DNA of 64,000 bases from Streptococcus sp. M334 (GCF_000187745.1 NZ_GL732486.1:144532-208531), one strand, 5' to 3'. Counted from the first letter of the stretch, positions 10,058 through 20,437 are shown. The notes: generated by a model from the sequence alone, not told the origin. Program-made: numbers and translations.

Positions 10058-12316
10058 TTATACTTCTTTCTCAGAAGTTTTTACTTCAGTTTTTTTGGCA
10101 GATTTAATCTGAATGTTTCCCTTGCTGGTCATAACTGCCTTGAGGTCTTTTTCGCTTGGATTTTCAAGGTAGTAGTCAGTGATTGCGTCCTCAATATAGT
10201 CTTGAATAGTGCGACGAAGTGGGCGTGCTCCCATTTTTGGATCATAACCGAGATCAACCAACTTTTCCTTGACCTTGTCAGTTACATCTAAATGAATGTT
10301 GTTGCTAGAAAGACGTTTGTTAACATCTGCCAGCATGAGTTCGACGATTTGGAGCAGGTTGTCCTTGCTGAGAGCCTTAAATTCGATAATACCATCAAAA
10401 CGGTTCATAAACTCTGGGCTAAAGAAGTTACCGAGTTCACCGAGAACAGAATTGGTACGTCCTTCTCTAGCAGCACCAAATCCAACGCTGGCTTCTGCCT
10501 TACCTGTACCTGCATTTGAAGTCATGATGATGATTGCGTCCTTGAAGCTAACGGTACGTCCTTGCCCATCTGTCAAACGACCATCGTCCAAGACCTGGAG
10601 GAACATGTGCATAACATCTGGATGGGCTTTCTCTACTTCATCCAAGAGAATTAGAGAATATGGATTGCGGCGGACTTTTTCAGTTAATTGCCCAGCCTCA
10701 TCGTAGCCGACATAACCTGGAGGGGCACCAACTAATTTCGCCACACTGTGTTTTTCCATATATTCACTCATATCGAAGCGAATCATACTGTCAGCAGAAC
10801 CAAAGAGTTCGATAGCTAGTTGTTTGGAAAGTTCTGTCTTACCGACACCAGTTGGGCCGACAAAGAGGAAACTTCCGATTGGGCGATTAGGAGTACCAAG
10901 TCCGACACGATTACGTCGAATAGCCTTGGCAATCTTATCGACTGCGTCATCTTGACCAATAACATGAGACTTGAGATCTTCGGCTAGATGGATGAGTTGA
11001 GATTGTTCTTTCTCTTTTAAATCACCAACAGGAATGTTTGTTTTCTGCTCGATAATATGCTCAATGGTTTTCTCACTGATAATAGGAGTATCTTGGTCCG
11101 TAACCTTTTTCTTTTGCATTTCCTTATATTTAGCAATCTGATCACGGAAGTAGGCTGCCTTCTCAAAATCTTCCTCTCGTGTAGCTTGAGACTTGAGATT
11201 TTCGGCCTCAATCAGACGTTGGTCAATGACTTTAGGATCCACAAAATTCAAGGTCAAATTCATCTTAGAACCAGCTTCATCTAGGAGGTCAATGGCCTTG
11301 TCAGGTAAGAAGCGATCTTGGATGTAGCGATTGGAAAGAGTTGCAGCTGCTTCAATCGCAGCATCGGTATATTGAACGTGGTGGTAGTCTTCGTATTTTT
11401 TTTGAATCCCTTTGAGGATAGTGATTGTTTCCTCCACCGTTGGTTCATCGACTTTAACAGGCTGCATACGGCGTTCTAGGGCAGCATCCTTTTCAATGAT
11501 ACGATATTCATTGAGGGTAGTTGCACCGACCAGTTGCAGTTCGCCACGAGCAAGGGCTGGCTTGAGGATATTTCCAGCATCCATATTGCCATCGCCCGCA
11601 GAACCAGCACCAACAATTTCATGGATTTCATCGATAAAGAGGATGATGTCTTCACGTTTGCGAATTTCTTCCATGAGTTTTTGCATGCGTTCTTCAAATT
11701 GTCCTCGAATCCCCGTTCCTTGAACCAGGCTAACCACATCCAGACGGATGACTTGTTTACCTTGGAGTTTATGTGGCACATCGCCATCGACAATTTTCTG
11801 AGCTAGACCTTCGACAACGGCCGTTTTTCCGACACCAGGTTCACCGATAAGAACGGGATTATTCTTGGTTCTGCGATTGAGAATTTCGATGACACGGATA
11901 ATCTCATCGTCGCGCCCAATAACGGGGTCAATATCTCCACGACGGGCAATTTCAGTTACGTTGATACCAAATTCTTCCAGCAGGCCTTTTTCTTGGCTTG
12001 GTGGAGGAGTTTGAGCAGGTCCACGATTTTGGGAACCATAACCGCCGTTTCCACCGTAACCTCCACCTGATTGAGTTGGGGGAGTCGGAGGAGTATTGCT
12101 AGAAGGCCTAAAATTGTTTAGGTCATTGAAGAAATCGCCAAAAGGATCAAAGTCACGATTGTTCAGATCTGTCATACCTTTAAAGAGGCTATTGTTAGGA
12201 TCTGTCTTGATAATCTTATAGCAGTTTTGACAGAGGTCAATTTGTTTTTGCTTTCCATTGAGATTGGTATAAAGATGAATTGTTGAGTCATTGATTTTAC
12301 AGTTTTGACAAAGCAT
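10058..12316 (-). CDS. clpE: ClpE, ATP-dependent Clp protease ATPase subunit
   Basis: This HSP100 unfoldase of 752 residues feeds substrates to ClpP under stress. The N-terminal zinc finger uses C3, C6, C29 and C32 (CQNC ... CQNC). A Gly/Pro/Asn-rich linker (about 75-110) separates it from AAA+ module 1, with Walker A GEPGVGKT at 158-165 and Walker [13 protein letters not shown]-type middle segment ([17 protein letters not shown]) precedes AAA+ module 2 with GPTGVGKTE and [11 protein letters not shown]. There is no classical Clp N domain, which is what separates ClpE from ClpC. The start is supported by GAGGT 8 bases upstream. A CtsR operator in the leader indicates heat-shock control, in line with known clpE regulation in Gram-positives. 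Confidence 0.97.
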   Translation of the reverse strand: MLCQNCKINDSTIHLYTNLNGKQKQIDLCQNCYKIIKTDPNNSLFKGMTDLNNRDFDPFGDFFNDLNNFRPSSNTPPTPPTQSGGGYGGNGGYGSQNRGPAQTPPPSQEKGLLEEFGINVTEIARRGDIDPVIGRDDEIIRVIEILNRRTKNNPVLIGEPGVGKTAVVEGLAQKIVDGDVPHKLQGKQVIRLDVVSLVQGTGIRGQFEERMQKLMEEIRKREDIILFIDEIHEIVGAGSAGDGNMDAGNILKPALARGELQLVGATTLNEYRIIEKDAALERRMQPVKVDEPTVEETITILKGIQKKYEDYHHVQYTDAAIEAAATLSNRYIQDRFLPDKAIDLLDEAGSKMNLTLNFVDPKVIDQRLIEAENLKSQATREEDFEKAAYFRDQIAKYKEMQKKKVTDQDTPIISEKTIEHIIEQKTNIPVGDLKEKEQSQLIHLAEDLKSHVIGQDDAVDKIAKAIRRNRVGLGTPNRPIGSFLFVGPTGVGKTELSKQLAIELFGSADSMIRFDMSEYMEKHSVAKLVGAPPGYVGYDEAGQLTEKVRRNPYSLILLDEVEKAHPDVMHMFLQVLDDGRLTDGQGRTVSFKDAIIIMTSNAGTGKAEASVGFGAAREGRTNSVLGELGNFFSPEFMNRFDGIIEFKALSKDNLLQIVELMLADVNKRLSSNNIHLDVTDKVKEKLVDLGYDPKMGARPLRRTIQDYIEDAITDYYLENPSEKDLKAVMTSKGNIQIKSAKKTEVKTSEKEV

Positions 12317-12356
12317 ACATCTACCTCATTTCTTTCTTTAGCTTGACCTGTTTAAA

Positions 12357-12373
12357 GGTCAAAAATAGTCAAA
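12357..12373 (+). promoter_or_regulatory. CtsR operator for clpE
   Basis: The tandem heptads GGTCAAA (12357) and AGTCAAA (12367), separated by AAT, match the CtsR heptanucleotide repeat. The site lies in the clpE 5' leader about 10-25 bases downstream of the predicted start, where bound CtsR would block transcription. CtsR itself is not in the window. Confidence 0.88.
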
Positions 12374-12387
12374 TTTCTATACTCTCA

Positions 12388-12396
12388 TTATAACAG
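12388..12396 (-). promoter_or_regulatory. clpE promoter -10
   Basis: On the minus strand TGT-TATAAT (TATAAT at 12393 down to 12388) is an extended -10 just upstream of the CtsR site. The -35 is weak. Confidence 0.7.
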
Positions 12397-12472
12397 GATT
12401 GGGGTGTAAAGCAAGTAAAAAGATTGCAGCTTTGAGAAGTTGTTACAATGAAAATCTTTGTGAATTTGGACT

Positions 12473-12506
12473 AAAAAAATCCTATTTGTGAGACAAAGAG
12501 GATTTT
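12473..12506 (-). terminator. Terminator after the DUF1797 gene (minus strand)
   Basis: AAAATCCT (12476-12483) pairs with AGGATTTT (12499-12506). Read on the minus strand, the hairpin is followed by a run of T residues. Confidence 0.75.
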
Positions 12507-12543
12507 GGTTAGACATGCAGGGGCAATCCCGGCTTGTTTTATA

Positions 12544-12774
12544 TTAGTAAAGGAGTTCGTAAATCTCCATTGCAATCAAGTCAATGCTGTCAAACGTATA
12601 AGTTTCACGAGCTTCGACATCACGAAGGGTAAAGATTGAACCGTTTTCTTCGTCGTGGCTGTATGCAACTTCTGCAACAACAACTCCTTCGCGTTCAAAA
12701 TTACGTTTTAAATTTCCACCGTCTTTAGCCATTGCTTCAAGGCGGTTGATGATTCTAACCAAATGTGATTCCAT
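12544..12774 (-). CDS. DUF1797 family protein (YkuJ-like)
   Basis: A compact cytoplasmic protein of 76 residues, acidic overall, without signal or membrane segments. It resembles the DUF1797/YkuJ family of Firmicutes, whose function is unknown. The start codon has AAGGAG upstream on the minus strand. It appears monocistronic, with its own terminator before the clpE regulatory region. Confidence 0.75.
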   Translation of the reverse strand: MESHLVRIINRLEAMAKDGGNLKRNFEREGVVVAEVAYSHDEENGSIFTLRDVEARETYTFDSIDLIAMEIYELLY

Positions 12775-12900
12775 TTTGATTCTCCTTCATTTCTTATCTT
12801 TACTATTTTACCATAAAGGAGGCCAACTTGACTAGAAAAAACTAAGATTTCTCGCTAAATCTACCAGCTTAAACTTTTTTGAATAAATCGGATAAAAAGT

Positions 12901-12929
12901 TTGAATTTTAATTCAATGCATGTTATAAT
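12901..12929 (+). promoter_or_regulatory. Promoter of the amino-acid ABC transporter operon
   Basis: TTGAAT (12901-12906), 17 bases, then TGT-TATAAT (12924-12929). This is a near-consensus, extended sigma-A promoter 34 bases before the permease ATG. Confidence 0.8.
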
Positions 12930-12963
12930 CATACAGTATTCTATTTTAGAAAGCGGTGTGACT

Positions 12964-13647
12964 ATGAATTTTTCTTTTTTACCTAAGTATTTACCTTATT
13001 TTAACTATGGGGCTGTTGTGACGGTTCTCATTTCTATCTGTGTTGTCTTTTTGGGAACTATTTTGGGTGTTGTCTTGGCTTTTGGGCAACGTTCAAAGTT
13101 TAAACCGCTTGTTTGGTTCGCCAACTTATACGTTTGGATTTTCCGTGGGACACCAATGATGGTTCAGATTATGATTGCCTTTGCCCTTATGCACATCAAT
13201 GCTCCGACTATTCAGGTTGGGATTTTGGGTGTTGATTTTTCTCGTCTGATTCCAGGGATTTTGATTATTTCTATGAACAGTGGTGCTTATGTTTCTGAGA
13301 CTGTTCGTGCTGGGATTAATGCGGTCCCTAAGGGGCAGTTAGAGGCGGCCTATTCTTTAGGGATTCGTCCTAAAAATGCGATGCGATATGTGATTTTGCC
13401 ACAAGCAATCAAAAATATCTTGCCAGCCTTGGGGAACGAATTTATCACTATTATCAAGGATAGTTCCCTCTTATCAGCTATCGGTGTCATGGAGTTGTGG
13501 AATGGGGCTACAACAGTTTCTACAACAACCTATCTACCTTTAACACCACTTTTATTTGCTGCATTTTACTACTTGATTATGACCTCTATTTTGACCGTAG
13601 CCTTGAAAGCTTTTGAAAAACGTATGGGACAAGGAGATAAGAAATAA
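12964..13647 (+). CDS. Polar amino-acid ABC transporter, permease
   Basis: This inner-membrane permease of the His/Gln/Arg/cystine (HisM/GlnP) family has 227 residues. About five hydrophobic helices are visible, together with the FRGTPMMVQ motif and the EAA loop ([22 protein letters not shown]) that contacts the ATPase. The ATG at 12964 gives a normal N-terminus; an upstream TTG lies inside the promoter. The stop overlaps the ATPase start by one base (TAATG), so the two are translationally coupled. No substrate-binding protein is encoded next to them, so it must be fused elsewhere or supplied in trans. The substrate is unknown. Confidence 0.9.
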   Translation: MNFSFLPKYLPYFNYGAVVTVLISICVVFLGTILGVVLAFGQRSKFKPLVWFANLYVWIFRGTPMMVQIMIAFALMHINAPTIQVGILGVDFSRLIPGILIISMNSGAYVSETVRAGINAVPKGQLEAAYSLGIRPKNAMRYVILPQAIKNILPALGNEFITIIKDSSLLSAIGVMELWNGATTVSTTTYLPLTPLLFAAFYYLIMTSILTVALKAFEKRMGQGDKK

Positions 13648-14381
13648 TGACAGAAACCTTGATAAAAATTGAAAATTTACATAAATCTTTCGGAAAGAAT
13701 GAAGTATTGAAGGGCATCAACCTCGAGATTAAAAGGGGGGAAGTTGTCGTTATCATCGGTCCTTCAGGGAGCGGGAAATCTACCTTGCTTCGCTCTATGA
13801 ATTTGTTGGAAGAAGCGACCAAGGGGAAAGTTATCTTTGAGGGAGTCGATATTACGGACAAGAAGAATGACCTCTTTGCCATGCGTGAGAAGATGGGCAT
13901 GGTTTTCCAACAATTTAATCTCTTTCCTAATATGACTGTGATGGAAAACATCACCTTGTCTCCTATCAAGACCAAAGGTGAAAGTAAGGAAGTTGCAGAG
14001 AAGAGAGCCCAGGAACTTTTGGAAAAAGTTGGTTTACCAGATAAGGCAACTGCTTATCCACAGAGTTTGTCAGGTGGGCAGCAGCAACGGATTGCCATCG
14101 CGCGTGGGTTGGCAATGGAACCAGATGTTTTACTCTTTGACGAGCCGACTTCAGCCCTGGACCCTGAAATGGTAGGTGAGGTGCTGGCTGTTATGCAAGA
14201 CCTAGCCAAGTCAGGAATGACTATGGTTATCGTAACGCATGAAATGGGATTTGCCCGTGAGGTGGCAGATCGTGTTATCTTTATGGCAGACGGTGTGGTT
14301 GTTGAAGATGGGACACCTGAGCAGATTTTTGAACAAACCCAAGAACAACGGACTAAGGATTTCTTGAGTAAGGTTTTATAA
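13647..14381 (+). CDS. Polar amino-acid ABC transporter, ATP-binding protein
   Basis: The ATPase partner of the preceding permease has 244 residues. It shows Walker [11 protein letters not shown]-loop FQQFNLF, signature LSGGQQQR, Walker [14 protein letters not shown] and the H-loop in THEMGFA. This pattern is typical of the GlnQ/HisP family. It ends just before an intrinsic terminator, making a two-gene operon. Confidence 0.94.
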   Translation: MTETLIKIENLHKSFGKNEVLKGINLEIKRGEVVVIIGPSGSGKSTLLRSMNLLEEATKGKVIFEGVDITDKKNDLFAMREKMGMVFQQFNLFPNMTVMENITLSPIKTKGESKEVAEKRAQELLEKVGLPDKATAYPQSLSGGQQQRIAIARGLAMEPDVLLFDEPTSALDPEMVGEVLAVMQDLAKSGMTMVIVTHEMGFAREVADRVIFMADGVVVEDGTPEQIFEQTQEQRTKDFLSKVL

Positions 14382-14412
14382 TCTATTTTAAAATTTCAAG
14401 ACAAGATTAGTG

Positions 14413-14435
14413 AAAAGCTCAACCAGAGCTTTTTC
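14413..14435 (+). terminator. Terminator after the ABC transporter operon
   Basis: AAAAGCTC (14413) and GAGCTTTT (14426) enclose a 5-base loop and end in T residues. Confidence 0.8.
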
Positions 14436-14474
14436 TTATAGTTTGAAACTATAGGATTGCCTAGGAAAGAAGTG

Positions 14475-14504
14475 TTAGAGGGTACTAGCAGTTTTTGGTA
14501 TAAT
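14475..14504 (+). promoter_or_regulatory. Promoter of folD
   Basis: An extended -10 TGG-TATAAT (14499-14504) lies with TTAGAG 18 bases upstream; the folD ATG follows 30 bases after the -10. Confidence 0.6.
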
Positions 14505-14534
14505 GGAAGATATTTGAAAGAAAAGAGAATTGAT

Positions 14535-15392
14535 ATGACACAGATTATTGATGGGAAGGCTCTAGCAGCTAAGTTACAAGGGCAGTTGGCTGAAAAGACT
14601 GCAAGATTAAAGGAAGAAACAGCTCTAGTACCTGGTTTGGTAGTGATTTTGGTGGGAGACAACCCAGCAAGTCAAGTTTACGTTCGCAACAAGGAACGTT
14701 CTGCCCTTGCGACTGGTTTTCGTAGCGAAGTAGTGCGAGTTCCAGAGACTATTACTCAAGAGGAATTGTTAGATTTGATTGCTAAATACAATAAAAATCT
14801 AGCTTGGCATGGGATTTTGGTTCAGTTACCTTTACCCAAACATATCGATGAAGAGGCGGTTTTGTTGGCCATTGATCCCGAAAAGGATGTAGATGGTTTC
14901 CATCCGCTAAACATGGGGCGTCTTTGGTCTGGTCATCCAGTCATGATTCCTTCTACACCTGCAGGAATTATGGAAATGTTTCATGAATATGGGATTGACT
15001 TGGAAGGTAAAAATGCGGTCGTCATCGGTCGTTCCAATATCGTCGGAAAACCTATGGCCCAGCTTCTTTTGGCCAAGAATGCAACAGTGACCTTGACTCA
15101 CTCACGCACCCATAATCTCGCTAAGGTTGCTGCTAAAGCGGATATTCTTGTAGTAGCAATCGGCCGTGCCAAGTTTGTGACTGCTGACTTTGTCAAACCA
15201 GGTGCGGTAGTCATTGACGTTGGGATGAATCGTGATGCAAATGGTAAGCTCTGTGGGGATGTGGATTATGAGGCAGTTGCACCACTTGCTAGCCACATCA
15301 CGCCAGTCCCTGGAGGTGTCGGTCCTATGACCATTACCATGCTAATGGAGCAAACCTATCAGGCAGCACTTCGGACATTGGATATAAAATAG
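14535..15392 (+). CDS. folD: FolD, methylenetetrahydrofolate dehydrogenase/cyclohydrolase
   Basis: A bifunctional NADP-dependent enzyme of 285 residues, the normal family length. It interconverts 5,10-methylene-, 5,10-methenyl- and 10-formyl-tetrahydrofolate for purine and formyl-Met synthesis. Motifs seen include [14 protein letters not shown] (with the catalytic Lys of the YxxxK set), the PLPKH region, GRSNIVGKP of the nucleotide-binding fold, and the C-terminal [10 protein letters not shown]. The start at 14535 follows AAAGAG; the longer frame upstream runs into the promoter. Confidence 0.97.
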   Translation: MTQIIDGKALAAKLQGQLAEKTARLKEETALVPGLVVILVGDNPASQVYVRNKERSALATGFRSEVVRVPETITQEELLDLIAKYNKNLAWHGILVQLPLPKHIDEEAVLLAIDPEKDVDGFHPLNMGRLWSGHPVMIPSTPAGIMEMFHEYGIDLEGKNAVVIGRSNIVGKPMAQLLLAKNATVTLTHSRTHNLAKVAAKADILVVAIGRAKFVTADFVKPGAVVIDVGMNRDANGKLCGDVDYEAVAPLASHITPVPGGVGPMTITMLMEQTYQAALRTLDIK

Positions 15393-15477
15393 GAACAAAT
15401 TCGCTGAAGAAAGTCTATTTTCTATAGCTATATCTAAAATTGTAGAAATGAGTATTAAATTTTAGATATAAGATTAC

Positions 15478-15502
15478 AAAAGGAGGTCTGCGCCTCCTTT
15501 TT
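15478..15502 (+). terminator. Terminator after folD
   Basis: AAAAGGAGG pairs with CCTCCTTTT around a 6-base loop. The next gene's -10 (TATAAT at 15507-15512) starts only 5 bases later, so its -35 region overlaps this hairpin. Confidence 0.85.
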
Positions 15503-15528
15503 GTTGTATAATGGAGTGAGGTGATTAG

Positions 15529-16350
15529 ATGATTTTAAAAATTTATAATGGAGAATATAGTTTACAATGGGATGGGATATACTACTTAGCACTAATTGAT
15601 TATCCAAATATTCAAGAGTGGGAATTAGAAAAAATTGCTAAATTTATAGCTTACGAAAAACTTCATAAACGTCAAACAAGTATTGAGTGTGCTGATTCTT
15701 GTTTAAAAAAAGAGATTTTAGATTACATCTATCAGCCTCCCTTTCTGCCACCATTTACGCCTACAGATAAAAGAGTAGCCTCGACTTATGATCTACATAA
15801 AAGCTTAGTGACTTCAGACTACTGTAGTCATACTACGACTATAGGTGCAGCGATTTCTATCTTTAAAATAGGTCAGATCTTATCTGCTGTGAAAGCCTTT
15901 GGGCGAGATGCTGAGGAGTTGGTTTTGGATAGTCGAAATGCTGCATCGGATCCGATAGATTATTTTGACTATGTCATGTTAGGGTGGTCAAATACAAGTT
16001 CTGGTTATCGATTAGCGATGGAGCGTTTGTTAGGACGGGCACCGTCTGAGGAGGAATTGCAAGAAAAGTTCATTCCTGGCGTTAGTTTTCATTTTCTGTA
16101 TGAAGAATTAATTCAAGCACCAGGTTATATGTTTGATGGCTATCATGTTGCAAAAATTAAGGATATGTTGAATTTATTTAGTGAGTTGTATATTTGCATT
16201 ATTCCAACTCATAATAAGAGCCAATTTGAAAATATTATTCCAAGTCGATTACTAGATAGGGTGTATTATCTTGACCATGATGGAGAAGGTTTGGAAGAGT
16301 GGACTAAAAAAGTGTATCGGATTGTCTTAAAACAATCAGGTAAAGGATAG
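15529..16350 (+). CDS. Conserved protein of unknown function
   Basis: I do not recognise this 273-residue protein. It lacks a signal peptide and membrane segments and looks cytoplasmic. Noteworthy features are a Pro/Phe patch (PPFLPPFTPTD), a helical middle with LDSRNAASDPIDYFDY, and a Tyr/His-rich C-terminal half (GVSFHFLYEEL, GYMFDGYHVAKIKD). The ATG has a good GAGGTG upstream and a TATAAT 16 bases before it. It ends 13 bases before nnrD and is probably cotranscribed with it. No catalytic motif was identified. Confidence 0.7.
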   Translation: MILKIYNGEYSLQWDGIYYLALIDYPNIQEWELEKIAKFIAYEKLHKRQTSIECADSCLKKEILDYIYQPPFLPPFTPTDKRVASTYDLHKSLVTSDYCSHTTTIGAAISIFKIGQILSAVKAFGRDAEELVLDSRNAASDPIDYFDYVMLGWSNTSSGYRLAMERLLGRAPSEEELQEKFIPGVSFHFLYEELIQAPGYMFDGYHVAKIKDMLNLFSELYICIIPTHNKSQFENIIPSRLLDRVYYLDHDGEGLEEWTKKVYRIVLKQSGKG

Positions 16351-16363
16351 TTGAGGAAAAAGG

Positions 16364-17206
16364 ATGAAAGTGATTGATAAAAGCTTACTAAAAAAAGTCA
16401 TTATTGAACGTTCTCGTACCAGTCATAAAGGAGACTATGGTCGCTTGCTTCTGTTAGGTGGAACTTATCCTTATGGTGGTGCCATCATCATGGCTACTTT
16501 AGCAGCTGTAAAAAGCGGTGCAGGATTGGTGACAGTTGGAACGGACAGGGAAAATATTCCAGCTCTGCACAGCCATTTACCCGAGGCTATGGCCTTTTCT
16601 CTTCAAGACCAGCACTTGTTAAAAGAGCAATTGGAGAAGGCAGAAGTTATCTTGCTAGGGCCTGGTTTAGGAGACGATGCTTTTGGAGAAAATCTAGTAA
16701 AACAAGTCTTTGTTAATTTAAGCCAAAATCAGATTTTGATTGTAGACGGAGGAGCCTTGACCATTCTTGCTAGAACAAGTTTGTCGTTGCCATCTAACCA
16801 GCTTATCCTAACTCCTCACCAAAAAGAATGGGAAAAACTGTCTGGTATTGCTATTGAAAAGCAAAACAAAGATGCAACGGCTAGTGCCCTAACTTCCTTC
16901 CCTCAAGGAACGATTTTAGTGGAGAAAGGTCCAGCTACTCGTATTTGGCAAGTTGGTCAATCTGATTTTTACCAGTTACAGGTTGGCGGTCCCTATCAGG
17001 CGACTGGGGGAATGGGAGATACTCTGGCTGGAATGATTGCAGGATTTGTAGGTCAGTTTAAACAAGCCAGTCTCTACGAGCGTGTGGTAGTAGCGACCCA
17101 TCTTCACTCAGCTATTGCTCAAGAACTAGCTCAAGAACAGTATGTGGTCTTACCAACGGAAATCAGTAATTATCTTCCAGAAGTAATGAAAAATGTCTCA
17201 AAATAG
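16364..17206 (+). CDS. nnrD: ADP-dependent (S)-NAD(P)H-hydrate dehydratase
   Basis: This metabolite-repair enzyme dehydrates damaged NAD(P)H hydrate using ADP. At 280 residues it corresponds to the C-terminal kinase-like half of E. coli Nnr (YjeF); the epimerase half is absent here. The ribokinase-like fold shows KGDYGRLLLLGG near the N-terminus, LLGPGLG, LTPHQKEW and the ATGGMGDTLAG anion-hole motif with the catalytic Asp. It is followed by a terminator, so it ends the unit starting at 15529. Confidence 0.92.
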   Translation: MKVIDKSLLKKVIIERSRTSHKGDYGRLLLLGGTYPYGGAIIMATLAAVKSGAGLVTVGTDRENIPALHSHLPEAMAFSLQDQHLLKEQLEKAEVILLGPGLGDDAFGENLVKQVFVNLSQNQILIVDGGALTILARTSLSLPSNQLILTPHQKEWEKLSGIAIEKQNKDATASALTSFPQGTILVEKGPATRIWQVGQSDFYQLQVGGPYQATGGMGDTLAGMIAGFVGQFKQASLYERVVVATHLHSAIAQELAQEQYVVLPTEISNYLPEVMKNVSK

Positions 17207-17257
17207 GCTGGGCTAGAATTTAATTTGAGTGGGAAATTTAGAAAAATTTTCCAAGAT

Positions 17258-17304
17258 AAAACGCATAATATCAAGTTTTTTGTACTGATAATATGCGTTT
17301 TTAT
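17258..17304 (+). terminator. Terminator after nnrD
   Basis: A 16-bp stem with one mismatch (17258-17273 with 17286-17301) is followed by T residues. Confidence 0.8.
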
Positions 17305-17898
17305 AATTTTGAAATTTCTGTGATCTTTTATACTCATTTAAAATGATACTGTACCTTTTTGTTGATAATTCCATAAAAAATATAGCAGATTGGAATAAGA
17401 TTTAGATAAATCACTTGGTGCATTCAAATTAATTTCTAAAAATGCTTTAGAAGTTAATTTGTACTACTCTAGCTTCAATTTACTATATCTTAGTTCAAGT
17501 AGACATCCTGAGGAACGTTAATTACTTTTAAAACCAATCATTTTCATAATCAGATTCATTCTCAATCCAAACCTTTTACTGCAACTTCGATAGGTTGTTG
17601 AAAAAATTTTAAAGACCTTTACTTTGCCAAATATGTTCCCTATTTTATTTATGACTCTATTTAATCATTTTTTGTATTACAGGAGGTCAATTATGAGAAA
17701 ATTTTTGGAAAAATAGTTTAAATGGAAAAAAGAAACGAAAATAATTTTATAATAATGAATGTTCTTGTTTAATTGCTTTTTTATTCATTTTATAAATTTT
17801 TAAAAATGATAATAAAGAGTTTCTGAAATGAAAATATTTTCAATCTCATTTTCTTGTTTTAATGTTGCCGAAAATAGAATATTTGATGTTTCCAACTT
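17305..17898. other. Gene-free AT-rich region with palindromes
   Basis: No credible gene lies here. A 15-bp hairpin (17426-17440 with 17446-17460, one G-T pair) and a perfect 14-bp palindrome (17829-17842, TGAAAATATTTTCA) are visible. At 17692 an ATG behind a perfect AGGAGG opens a frame of only seven codons (MRKFLEK, then TAG); the frame resumes as FKWKKETKIIL before more stops, like the decayed start of a lost gene. The region looks like worn repeat or insertion-element debris, but I cannot name the source. Confidence 0.4.
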
Positions 17899-17927
17899 TT
17901 GAATAATAAAGGTAGACATGATATAAT
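17899..17927 (+). promoter_or_regulatory. Promoter of the rpiA-deoB-punA operon
   Basis: TTGAAT (17899-17904), 17 bases, then TGA-TATAAT (17922-17927), close to consensus. The rpiA GTG follows 30 bases later. Confidence 0.82.
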
Positions 17928-17956
17928 GAAAGTAGCTCTCTAATGGAGGTGTTTGA

Positions 17957-18640
17957 GTGGAAAATCTGAAGAAAATGGCAGGTATCAAGGCTGCTGAGTT
18001 TGTCAAGGATGGGATGGTTGTCGGACTGGGAACAGGTTCTACTGCCTATTATTTTGTCGAAGAAATTGGTCGTCGTATCAAGGAAGAAGGCTTGCAGATT
18101 ACAGCTGTAACGACTTCTAGTGTGACTAGTAAACAGGCTGAAGGGCTTAATATCCCACTCAAGTCTATTGACCAAGTAGACTTTGTTGATGTGACGGTTG
18201 ACGGGGCGGATGAAGTGGATAGCCAGTTTAATGGAATCAAAGGCGGTGGTGGTGCCCTTCTGATGGAGAAGGTTGTGGCAACGCCCTCAAAAGAATACAT
18301 TTGGGTGGTAGATGAAAGCAAGCTGGTCGAGAAACTGGGTGCTTTTAAATTGCCAGTAGAAGTGGTTCAGTATGGCGCAGAACAGGTTTTTCGTCGTTTT
18401 GAACGTGCTGGCTACAAACCAAGCTTCCGTCAAAAAGACGGTCAACGTTTTGTGACTGATATGCAGAATTTTATCATTGACCTTGCCTTGGATGTCATTG
18501 AAGATCCAATTGCTTTCGGACAAGAATTGGACCATGTCGTTGGTGTCGTGGAGCACGGCTTATTCAACCAAATGGTGGATAAGGTCATCGTTGCTGGACA
18601 AGATGGAGTTCAGATTTTAACTTCAACAAAATCAAAATAA
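17957..18640 (+). CDS. rpiA: Ribose-5-phosphate isomerase A
   Basis: RpiA (227 residues) interconverts ribose 5-phosphate and ribulose 5-phosphate. Motifs include [14 protein letters not shown] (phosphate loop), TVDGADEVD with catalytic acids, [11 protein letters not shown] and VVDESKLV. The start is a GTG with TGGAGGTG upstream; no better ATG exists. It is the first gene of an operon with deoB, DUF1697 and punA, which links sugar phosphate released from nucleosides to the pentose phosphate pathway. Confidence 0.96.
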   Translation: MENLKKMAGIKAAEFVKDGMVVGLGTGSTAYYFVEEIGRRIKEEGLQITAVTTSSVTSKQAEGLNIPLKSIDQVDFVDVTVDGADEVDSQFNGIKGGGGALLMEKVVATPSKEYIWVVDESKLVEKLGAFKLPVEVVQYGAEQVFRRFERAGYKPSFRQKDGQRFVTDMQNFIIDLALDVIEDPIAFGQELDHVVGVVEHGLFNQMVDKVIVAGQDGVQILTSTKSK

Positions 18641-18663
18641 GCAAAATAATAAGGAGATACACT

Positions 18664-19875
18664 ATGTCAAAATTTAATCGTATTCACTTGGTGGTACTGG
18701 ATTCTGTAGGAATCGGTGCTGCACCAGATGCCAATAACTTTGTCAATGCAGGGGTTCCAGATGGAGCTTCTGACACACTGGGACACATTTCCAAAACAGT
18801 TGGTTTGAATGTGCCAAACATGGCTAAAATCGGGCTAGGAAATATTCCTCGAGAAACTCCTCTTAAGACTGTTCCAGCTGAAAGCAATCCAACAGGATAT
18901 GCAACAAAATTGGAAGAAGTATCTCTTGGTAAGGATACTATGACTGGACACTGGGAAATCATGGGACTCAACATTACGGAGCCTTTCGATACTTTCTGGA
19001 ACGGATTCCCAGAAGAAATCCTGACAAAAATCGAAGAATTCTCAGGACGCAAGGTTATTCGTGAAGCTAACAAACCTTACTCAGGAACAGCCGTTATCGA
19101 TGATTTTGGACCACGTCAGATGGAAACTGGGGAGTTGATTATCTATACTTCAGCTGACCCTGTTTTGCAAATTGCTGCCCACGAAGACATCATTCCTCTG
19201 GATGAATTGTACCGTATCTGTGAATACGCTCGTTCGATTACCCTTGAGCGTCCTGCCCTTCTTGGTCGCATCATTGCCCGTCCATATGTTGGTGAGCCAG
19301 GTAACTTCACTCGTACAGCAAACCGTCGTGACTTGGCGGTATCCCCATTTACACCAACTGTTTTGGATAAATTGAACGAAGCAGGTATCGATACTTATGC
19401 TGTTGGTAAAATCAACGATATCTTTAACGGTGCTGGTATCAACCATGACATGGGCCACAACAAGTCAAACAGCCACGGAATTGATACACTATTGAAGACT
19501 ATGGGCCTTGCTGAGTTTGAAAAAGGATTCTCATTCACAAACTTGGTTGACTTTGATGCCCTTTATGGTCATCGTCGCAACGCTCACGGTTACCGTGATT
19601 GCTTGCATGAGTTCGATGAGCGCTTGCCTGAAATTATCGCAGCTATGAGAGAAAATGACCTTCTCTTGATTACTGCGGACCATGGAAATGACCCAACCTA
19701 TGCTGGAACTGACCACACTCGTGAATATATTCCACTTTTGGCCTACAGCCCTGCCTTTAAAGGCAATGGTGTCATTCCAGTAGGACATTTTGCAGATATT
19801 TCAGCGACTGTTGCGGATAACTTTGGTGTTGAAACTGCCATGATTGGGGAAAGTTTCTTAGATAAATTGGTATAA
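18664..19875 (+). CDS. deoB: Phosphopentomutase
   Basis: DeoB (403 residues) moves phosphate between C1 and C5 of ribose or deoxyribose, downstream of the nucleoside phosphorylases encoded nearby. It is an alkaline-phosphatase-superfamily enzyme. The metal-binding start is [14 protein letters not shown], the phosphorylated Thr lies in [10 protein letters not shown], and C-terminal metal ligands lie in [18 protein letters not shown]. The ribosome-binding site is AAGGAGATA. It lies 23 bases after rpiA. Confidence 0.97.
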   Translation: MSKFNRIHLVVLDSVGIGAAPDANNFVNAGVPDGASDTLGHISKTVGLNVPNMAKIGLGNIPRETPLKTVPAESNPTGYATKLEEVSLGKDTMTGHWEIMGLNITEPFDTFWNGFPEEILTKIEEFSGRKVIREANKPYSGTAVIDDFGPRQMETGELIIYTSADPVLQIAAHEDIIPLDELYRICEYARSITLERPALLGRIIARPYVGEPGNFTRTANRRDLAVSPFTPTVLDKLNEAGIDTYAVGKINDIFNGAGINHDMGHNKSNSHGIDTLLKTMGLAEFEKGFSFTNLVDFDALYGHRRNAHGYRDCLHEFDERLPEIIAAMRENDLLLITADHGNDPTYAGTDHTREYIPLLAYSPAFKGNGVIPVGHFADISATVADNFGVETAMIGESFLDKLV

Positions 19876-19876
19876 G

Positions 19877-20437
19877 ATGACGCGATATGCTTTACTTGTT
19901 CGGGGCATTAATGTCGGAGGGAAAAATAAGGTTGTCATGGCGCAACTTCGTCAAGAACTGACAGAATTGGGACTGGAAAAGGTTGAGACCTACATCAACA
20001 GTGGCAATATTTTCTTTACTTCGACTGTTCCCAAAGTTCGATTGGTTGAAAAGTTAGAGGCTTTCTTTGCAGTCCATTATCCATTTATTCAGAGCTTTTC
20101 CTTGCTGAGTCAGGAAGATTATGAAGAAGAAGTGGAGAATCTACCAGCTTGGTGGAATGAAGACTTGGCGCGAAAAGATGTCCTCTTTTACACGGAGGGT
20201 TTGGATGTGGAACAAGTCATCGCGACAGTTGAAAGTTTAGAGCTGAAAGATGAGGTGCTTCATTTTGGAAAACTTGGGATTTTCTGGGGGAAATTCTCTG
20301 AAGAATCCTACTATGCAACTGCCTATCATAAGTACTTGCTCAAGATGCCCTTTTATCGCAACATCACTATTCGCAATGCTAAAACTTTTGACAAAATCGG
20401 TCAAATGCTAAAAAATAATAAAGGAGACACACAATGA
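19877..20437 (+). CDS. DUF1697 family protein
   Basis: A 186-residue protein starting TRYALLVRGINVGGKNK, the hallmark of DUF1697, with YINSGNIFFTS following. The family is widespread but without an agreed function. The start lies one base after the deoB stop, and the stop overlaps punA by four bases (ATGA), so it is translationally embedded in the nucleoside-salvage operon. No signal or membrane segment is seen. Confidence 0.88.
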   Translation: MTRYALLVRGINVGGKNKVVMAQLRQELTELGLEKVETYINSGNIFFTSTVPKVRLVEKLEAFFAVHYPFIQSFSLLSQEDYEEEVENLPAWWNEDLARKDVLFYTEGLDVEQVIATVESLELKDEVLHFGKLGIFWGKFSEESYYATAYHKYLLKMPFYRNITIRNAKTFDKIGQMLKNNKGDTQ

